Positions 28,437-33,072 of a DNA stretch of 33,072 nucleotides are shown here, piece after piece; the first letter of the stretch is position 1, and every line of letters begins with the position of its first letter. The stretch comes from Pluralibacter sp. Its GTDB lineage: Bacteria > Pseudomonadota > Gammaproteobacteria > Enterobacterales > Enterobacteriaceae. The stretch lies in NCBI RefSeq assembly GCF_019237635.1, contig NZ_JAFAGS010000034.1:1-33072 (forward strand), written 5' to 3'. Both the position numbers and the translations under genes were made by a program. Below the pieces are notes generated by a model. The model was not told where the DNA came from. It saw nothing but the letters and a program-made list of their open reading frames with translations, and ran no database searches.

Positions 28437-29657
28437 TCAGTTTGACTCATAAGTTTTATCCAGAATGGTTTGTATGGATATCACTCGTGTAGGGATTGCG
28501 ACCACGAGCAGCACTGAAAGCCCAATGGCGGCGCCTGCAACGATATAAAGAAGCGGGACTGAAAAAGCGGATACCATCCAGGCGCCAATTGAGGCTCCAA
28601 GACCAATAGCGGTATTGAAAAAGGAAACATAAATCGCCGACGCCGGGAAGGTTGTATCTTCCGCAATACGTAAGACCCATGTCTGGAAGCCCACAAATAC
28701 GCCTGATACCGCCAGGCCCCAGACAACCATCACGGCGAAAATAACGGAACCTGAAAGCAAAACACCGGATAACCCCAGAAACATCAGTACGGCACAAATC
28801 AGCAGGACCGATACCGATACTGTTGCCTTGAGATATTTATCAATAACAACCCCGGTCAGGAAATTACCCGCCAGACCCGCAATACCGTAAACAAAAAGAA
28901 CAGCCGGTATAGCCGACGTCGCGATCGAATTCTGCGTATGGAGCCAGGGTTCAATATAGGTAAAGGCAGCAAAGTGCGCGGTAACCGCCAGTAATGTGGC
29001 TGAATAAATTTTCCAGAGTGTGGATGATTTCAGCACGCTTTTGAGCGTTCCTAACCCAATAGCGCTTTTAGTAATAATCTGCGGAACAAGAAGAGTGATG
29101 CCAGCAAAAGCGACCACACTGAGTACGGCCATAAGCCAGAATGCTTGTCTCCAGCCGAAGTGAATACCAATATAGTTTGATACTGGCACGCCAAACACGC
29201 TGGCTGCAGATACACCGCCAAAAACGATTGAGGTTGCTACCCCTATGTATCTTGCCGGTACGATAGCAACTGCAGTCGCACCGATCATCGCCCAAAATGC
29301 GCCATGGGCCAGCGCACCCAGTAGTCGTGCTGCAAGCAGCACCATGTATGCGTTTACCGTGGCGGCAATAACATTCGACAAACAGAGCACAATCGTAAGC
29401 ACAAGCAGGAGCCGCTTTTTAGCGACATTGCCCAGAAAGACTGACGCAAAGAGCGCACTCAATGCACCTACCCAGGCGTAAAGCGAGACCGTCATACCAA
29501 TCGCTGATTCAGAAACACTGAGCCCTTCGGCTATCGGCGTCAGCAGGCCGACGGGGGCCAGCTCGGTAGTCACTATGGTGAAAGTTGAAAGAGCCAGAAT
29601 AAATAAGGCAAGCCATGACCTGAGGGTCATATCCTGCGGGGATTTTTCTGAAGTCAT
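28437..29657 (-). CDS. MFS transporter, DHA1 drug/sugar-efflux type
   Basis: The 406-residue protein shows about 12 membrane segments and the DHA1 pattern seen in AraJ, SotB and NepI. The first-helix region is TIVTTELAPVGLLTPIAEGLSVS, and the loop motif between helices 2 and 3 follows in degenerate form (LGNVAKKRLLL). Efflux of a sugar, nucleoside or drug is typical of relatives, but the substrate is unknown. I chose MTSEKSPQD; a TTG six codons upstream also opens. It diverges from a LysR gene across a 312-base AT-rich spacer, the usual arrangement for a regulator and its exporter target. Confidence 0.82.
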   Translation of the reverse strand: MTSEKSPQDMTLRSWLALFILALSTFTIVTTELAPVGLLTPIAEGLSVSESAIGMTVSLYAWVGALSALFASVFLGNVAKKRLLLVLTIVLCLSNVIAATVNAYMVLLAARLLGALAHGAFWAMIGATAVAIVPARYIGVATSIVFGGVSAASVFGVPVSNYIGIHFGWRQAFWLMAVLSVVAFAGITLLVPQIITKSAIGLGTLKSVLKSSTLWKIYSATLLAVTAHFAAFTYIEPWLHTQNSIATSAIPAVLFVYGIAGLAGNFLTGVVIDKYLKATVSVSVLLICAVLMFLGLSGVLLSGSVIFAVMVVWGLAVSGVFVGFQTWVLRIAEDTTFPASAIYVSFFNTAIGLGASIGAWMVSAFSVPLLYIVAGAAIGLSVLLVVAIPTRVISIQTILDKTYESN

Positions 29658-29810
29658 ATTTCTTTTTCTCAACAATGATTCAAATAATTGACCAACTATG
29701 TTTAATTACGCAGCGGGAAAAATAGGTGATTTTACCCACGAAAAACCCCATAAATATATTACCTCACCAAAACCACTCCATTCTCAAAAAAACAATATAC
29801 ATTCAGGCTG

Positions 29811-29827
29811 TGATAAATAATTTATCA
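29811..29827. promoter_or_regulatory. Palindromic candidate operator between the MFS and LysR genes
   Basis: TGATAAAT-A-ATTTATCA is a perfect 8+1+8 palindrome midway between the divergent genes. A similar half-site, TGATGAAT, follows at 29833-29840. LysR regulators usually bind such dyads in the shared promoter region, so autoregulation and control of the exporter are likely. The rest of the 29658-29969 spacer is AT-rich with no coding potential. Confidence 0.5.
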
Positions 29828-29969
29828 TTCTGTGATGAATATGGAATTGTTTAATACGCAATACAATTTTTGTATCGCTGTTAATTTGTGCATTAAGAGG
29901 TCGGAATTCGCGTTACATCATGGTCTGTAAACAGTTAAAATAATTTCTTTGCCTGACCGGATTGAATCA

Positions 29970-30896
29970 ATGGCTACAGCAACGCATCTCATCAGCAACC
30001 GTCTTCCCGGCGTTAAGCAGCTTCAGTGTTTCCTCGCTGTAGCCCATGAGCTTAATTTTCGTCGAGCAGCCGAGCGACTCAGGATGACCCAACCGCCTTT
30101 AACCCGGCAGATCAAATGCCTTGAGGCTGTTCTGGATCAGCAATTATTTAGCCGGAGTACTCATGATGTCAGTCTGACTGATGCGGGACGCGCCCTTGTA
30201 GGAAAAGCGGAGAAAATTCTTGAAGACTTGAATGCGCTAAAGACGGGTTCGCTTTCATCAGAAGGAAAGTTGCGAATAGGACTTACCCGGACACTTGATT
30301 TCGAATTTATTGAGCCAGTTAATAATCAGCTTATCAGACTGGAGGCCGGAGATGACATCGAAACACCGAATCTAACTTCGGCGCAGTTGCTCCAGTGTCT
30401 GGCTAAAAACACGCTTGACCTCGTGCTTACAGGTGAAAAAGGCACAGGGCATGAAGACACGATTCACTATCGCCGGGTCTGCCGCGAACCTCTGCTGATG
30501 GCGATGCCAGCCAGTCATCCCGCCAGTCTGAAAGAAAAAGTGACGCTGAAAGATGTCTGCGATTTACCACTCTTCTGGTTCGCGAGAAGTGCGAATCCGT
30601 CGTTTTATGATAAGTGTGAGAGTTACTTTGATGGACTGCATTTCTCATTAAGGCGGGTTAAAGAACCGGATGACTCACTCGTTATGCTCACCCATATCGC
30701 AAGGGGAAAAGGATTTGCTCTGATGCCCCAGTCAAAATGTACTTTTAATCTGGAAGGGCTATGTTACCGGGAGTTGACAGACGATGAATCGCAGAAGTTA
30801 AACATTGATATCTACGCTGCAACGAGGCTCAATGATAATCGTGAAACCGTGCTTTATGCTCAGGACATGTTATGTAATAGCAATCTCTCTGCTTGA
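29970..30896 (+). CDS. LysR-family transcriptional regulator
   Basis: The 308-residue protein has an N-terminal winged helix-turn-helix (about residues 16-75; LNFRRAAERLRMTQPPLTRQIK) and the two-lobed effector domain, near family-typical length. I chose the ATG of MATATHLIS; a TTG at 29949 is open, but neither has a strong Shine-Dalgarno. It diverges from the MFS exporter and probably controls it in response to a small molecule. The opening resembles aromatic-compound and exporter regulators of this family, but no specific orthologue was recognised. Confidence 0.85.
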   Translation: MATATHLISNRLPGVKQLQCFLAVAHELNFRRAAERLRMTQPPLTRQIKCLEAVLDQQLFSRSTHDVSLTDAGRALVGKAEKILEDLNALKTGSLSSEGKLRIGLTRTLDFEFIEPVNNQLIRLEAGDDIETPNLTSAQLLQCLAKNTLDLVLTGEKGTGHEDTIHYRRVCREPLLMAMPASHPASLKEKVTLKDVCDLPLFWFARSANPSFYDKCESYFDGLHFSLRRVKEPDDSLVMLTHIARGKGFALMPQSKCTFNLEGLCYRELTDDESQKLNIDIYAATRLNDNRETVLYAQDMLCNSNLSA

Positions 30897-31102
30897 AACC
30901 TTTTTTCTAACCCTTTTGGCTAGGGGGGAAAACATTCTGAGCCGGGCCCCAGGCCATGAGCAGGAATAACCGGCTATCAGGAAAGCGAAAGCAGACATCG
31001 TCAATGTCGATTCAGCGCCGCGTATGGGGACGTGACAACCGTTGGTGTATCCCATTTTTGCTTCTGAGCACCTGAGACACACCAACGTATTGTTTTAGAA
31101 GA
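30897..31102. other. Spacer between the LysR gene and rnpB
   Basis: Nothing certain is coded here. A weak hairpin with a T run near 30900-30930 may end the LysR transcript. A 71-residue minus-strand frame covers most of the spacer but resembles nothing I know. In E. coli this position borders yhaC. The rnpB 3' precursor end and its terminator should lie at the right of the spacer. Confidence 0.4.
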
Positions 31103-31477
<375 letters not shown>

Positions 31478-31484
31478 GGCGCGA

Positions 31485-31490
31485 AGTATA
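31485..31490 (-). promoter_or_regulatory. rnpB promoter -10 element
   Basis: TATACT on the minus strand lies eight bases before the M1 RNA 5' end within CCCTCTATACT, the same context as the E. coli rnpB promoter, with GC-rich bases between it and the start, as in stringently controlled promoters. Confidence 0.75.
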
Positions 31491-31520
31491 GAGGGTTTGC
31501 GCTGTAATGTCACCCTCTGC

Positions 31521-32333
31521 TCACTGTTGCTTAACCAGCACTACCTCAACGCCGAGCTTGCGCAGCCCTTCCAGACTCTCATCAGGAATTCCCTCATCCA
31601 CAATGATCGTATGGATACGCGGGGTGTCGATAATCTTGTGCAGACTTGAGCGGTTAAATTTGCTGGAATCCGTCACTACGATGATCCGCTCCGCCACCTC
31701 ACACATCCTGCGGTTGAGGCGGGCCTCATCTTCGTTGTGCGTGCTGACGCCGCGCTCAAGATCGATAGCGTCCACGCCGAGAAACAGCATGTCGAAATGG
31801 TAGTTTTGCAGCGACTGCTCGGCCTGGTCGCCGTAAAACGACTGCGACTGGCGGCGCAGGTGCCCGCCGGTCATCAGTAGCTCAACACCTTCGGCCTCCA
31901 GCAGCGCGTTGGCAACGTTCATGCCGTTGGTCATGGCGATCACGTCGCTGTGCTGGCGCATCAGACGCGCAATCTCAAAGGTGGTGGTTCCGGAGTCGAG
32001 GATCACCCGGTGTCCCGGCTGGATCAGCTCAGCCGCTACGCGGGCAATGCTGCGTTTGAGCGCAATATTGAGCGAGCTTTTGTCTTCTACCGACGGTTCC
32101 GTCGACGGAGTATGGCTGTCGCAGATCAGTGCGCCGCCGTAAGCCCGTACCGCAATCCCCTGTTTTTCCAGAAACGCCAGGTCATTGCGGATGGTCACCG
32201 TGGAAACGCAAAACGCCGTTGCCAGGTCATTTACTTGCACGCTGCCCTGCTGGCGCAACCGCTGAATAATCTGCTCCCGCCTTTCGCTGGTGCCCGGAAC
32301 GCGTTTGTCGACAGAGGCTTCTGCGCTTTTCAT
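31521..32333 (-). CDS. agaR: DeoR-family repressor of the aga regulon
   Basis: AgaR represses genes for N-acetylgalactosamine and galactosamine uptake and breakdown. The 270-residue product is almost the E. coli length (269). It has a DeoR helix-turn-helix (about residues 17-62; [14 protein letters not shown]) and a sugar-phosphate-isomerase-like effector domain ([14 protein letters not shown], then [19 protein letters not shown]). The start [11 protein letters not shown] aligns with the E. coli N-terminus. It is divergent from kbaZ across 251 bases with AgaR-type operators on both sides. Its end lies 44 bases from the rnpB 5' end, so the promoter of rnpB lies in that gap. Confidence 0.95.
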   Translation of the reverse strand: MKSAEASVDKRVPGTSERREQIIQRLRQQGSVQVNDLATAFCVSTVTIRNDLAFLEKQGIAVRAYGGALICDSHTPSTEPSVEDKSSLNIALKRSIARVAAELIQPGHRVILDSGTTTFEIARLMRQHSDVIAMTNGMNVANALLEAEGVELLMTGGHLRRQSQSFYGDQAEQSLQNYHFDMLFLGVDAIDLERGVSTHNEDEARLNRRMCEVAERIIVVTDSSKFNRSSLHKIIDTPRIHTIIVDEGIPDESLEGLRKLGVEVVLVKQQ

Positions 32334-32351
32334 AAGCTAATCCTTACCTAA

Positions 32352-32375
32352 AATCTTTCGTTTCATTTCGTTTTG
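32352..32375. promoter_or_regulatory. AgaR operator near the agaR start
   Basis: The segment from 32356 (TTTCGTTTCATTTCGTTTTG) fits the core of the reported AgaR consensus (TTTCRTTTYRTTTYNYTTKK) at every position. It is about 20 bases upstream of agaR and fits autoregulation. Confidence 0.75.
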
Positions 32376-32447
32376 TCTATTAACGCCTTTCTTTTGCCAG
32401 AATGCAAGCCTGACAGTGAGAGGCGGCACGGGTATTTAATGGGCTGA

Positions 32448-32515
32448 ATGCTTTCATTATGTTTCTTTTGTGAAACAAATCCCACTTCTAAATGCTTTCA
32501 TTTTATTTTTAATAC
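32448..32515. promoter_or_regulatory. Two AgaR-type operators upstream of kbaZ
   Basis: TTTCATTATGTTTCTTTTG (from 32452) and TTTCATTTTATTTTT (from 32496) match the AgaR pattern with one and a few mismatches, 44 bases apart (four helical turns). A fourth, inverted half-match lies near 32535-32555. The spacing suits cooperative binding of the repressor at the kbaZ promoter. Confidence 0.6.
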
Positions 32516-32584
32516 AGCCTGATGCAGTATCATTCGAAACAAAACGAAAGATAAAAATCAAATTCGTCGACTATGGAGAGGACA

Positions 32585-33072
32585 GTGAAACATCTGACAG
32601 AAATGGTTGAGCGTCATAAACAAGGTTTTGAAAACGGGATTTATGCCGTCTGTTCCGCGCATCCCCGCGTACTGGAAGCCGCTATCCGCTTTGCCCGCGA
32701 CCACGGCACTCCGCTGCTGATTGAAGCCACCTCTAACCAGGTGGACCAGTTCGGTGGCTACACCGGTATGACGCCGGTGGATTTTCGCCGTTTCGTACTG
32801 TCGCTGGCGGCAGAACTGGACTACCCCGAAGCGCAGCTCATTTTGGGCGGCGATCATCTGGGTCCGAACCGCTGGCAGCAGTCCCCGGCCGCCGAGGCCA
32901 TGGGGCATGCAGAAGATCTGATTAAAAGCTACGTCGCCGCCGGGTTTAAGAAAATCCATCTCGACTGCAGCATGTCCTGCGCCGACGACCCGACGCCGCT
33001 GACCGATGACATTGTGGCCGGGCGCGCCGCCAGGCTTGCGAAAATGGCGGAAACCACCTGTCTGCAAACGTT
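32585..33072 (+). CDS. kbaZ: Tagatose-1,6-bisphosphate aldolase subunit KbaZ (5' part)
   Basis: KbaZ (AgaZ) is the non-catalytic partner needed for full activity and stability of KbaY aldolase, which splits tagatose 1,6-bisphosphate at the end of N-acetylgalactosamine breakdown. The window ends after 162 codons (about 425 are expected). The visible part begins at GTG after GGAGAGG, reads [14 protein letters not shown], and has the family segments [28 protein letters not shown] and [11 protein letters not shown]. GatZ is a close homologue, but the agaR neighbour and the AgaR operators favour KbaZ. Confidence 0.92.
   Translation, partial: MKHLTEMVERHKQGFENGIYAVCSAHPRVLEAAIRFARDHGTPLLIEATSNQVDQFGGYTGMTPVDFRRFVLSLAAELDYPEAQLILGGDHLGPNRWQQSPAAEAMGHAEDLIKSYVAAGFKKIHLDCSMSCADDPTPLTDDIVAGRAARLAKMAETTCLQT

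Noticed and set aside
30870-31085. 71-residue minus-strand frame between the LysR gene and rnpB
   Set aside because: It overlaps the end of the LysR gene, has no ribosome-binding site and no recognised similarity.

Overview
The window is a chromosomal segment from an enteric gammaproteobacterium in the Escherichia/Salmonella/Citrobacter clade. Most proteins match the recalled Escherichia coli K-12 proteins in length and nearly in sequence, and there are REP-type palindromes, enteric CRP, Cra, MetJ and AgaR sites, and a typical enteric rnpB. A Citrobacter-like genome is my best guess, but species cannot be fixed by eye.

Region 1 (1-12073) is core housekeeping DNA. The minus-strand epd-pgk-fbaA operon carries glycolysis and the vitamin B6 branch and has CRP and Cra sites upstream. 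tktA (transketolase) comes next, and the zinc-protease lipoprotein gene loiP diverges from it. Convergent to loiP are speB and speA (arginine to agmatine to putrescine), with a small yqgB gene overlapping the start of speA. Then comes metK behind a MetJ box array. The yggC/cmt-type genes that lie between epd and tktA in E. coli K-12 are absent.

Region 2 (12074-12679) is a 600-base non-coding junction. In E. coli, metK is followed by galP and lies far from yhaM/yhaO and tdc; here it directly abuts cyuA (yhaM). The junction holds a 25-bp-period direct repeat resembling insertion-sequence ends, a GC-rich structured block and an 11-bp inverted repeat. It looks like a rearrangement breakpoint or element remnant.

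Region 3 (12680-23850) is an amino-acid catabolic block, all on the minus strand: tdcA-tdcB-tdcC-tdcD-tdcE (anaerobic threonine/serine to propionate, with ATP from the kinase), a Spy-like periplasmic protein, and cyuP-cyuA (L-cysteine uptake and desulfidation). tdcF, tdcG and tdcR are missing. A well-conserved CRP site lies upstream of tdcA.

Region 4 (23851-30896) is an accessory island with AT-rich borders. It has a four-gene operon that I cannot assign to a known pathway (fold-type-I PLP enzyme, amino-acid-binding protein, permease, ATPase), a secreted DUF1471 (BhsA/McbA-like) protein, and an MFS exporter divergent from a LysR regulator.

Region 5 (30897-33072) returns to the core: rnpB (RNase P RNA), agaR and the start of kbaZ for N-acetylgalactosamine/galactosamine use, with several AgaR-type operators between them. 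The gar genes that separate rnpB from agaR in E. coli are absent.
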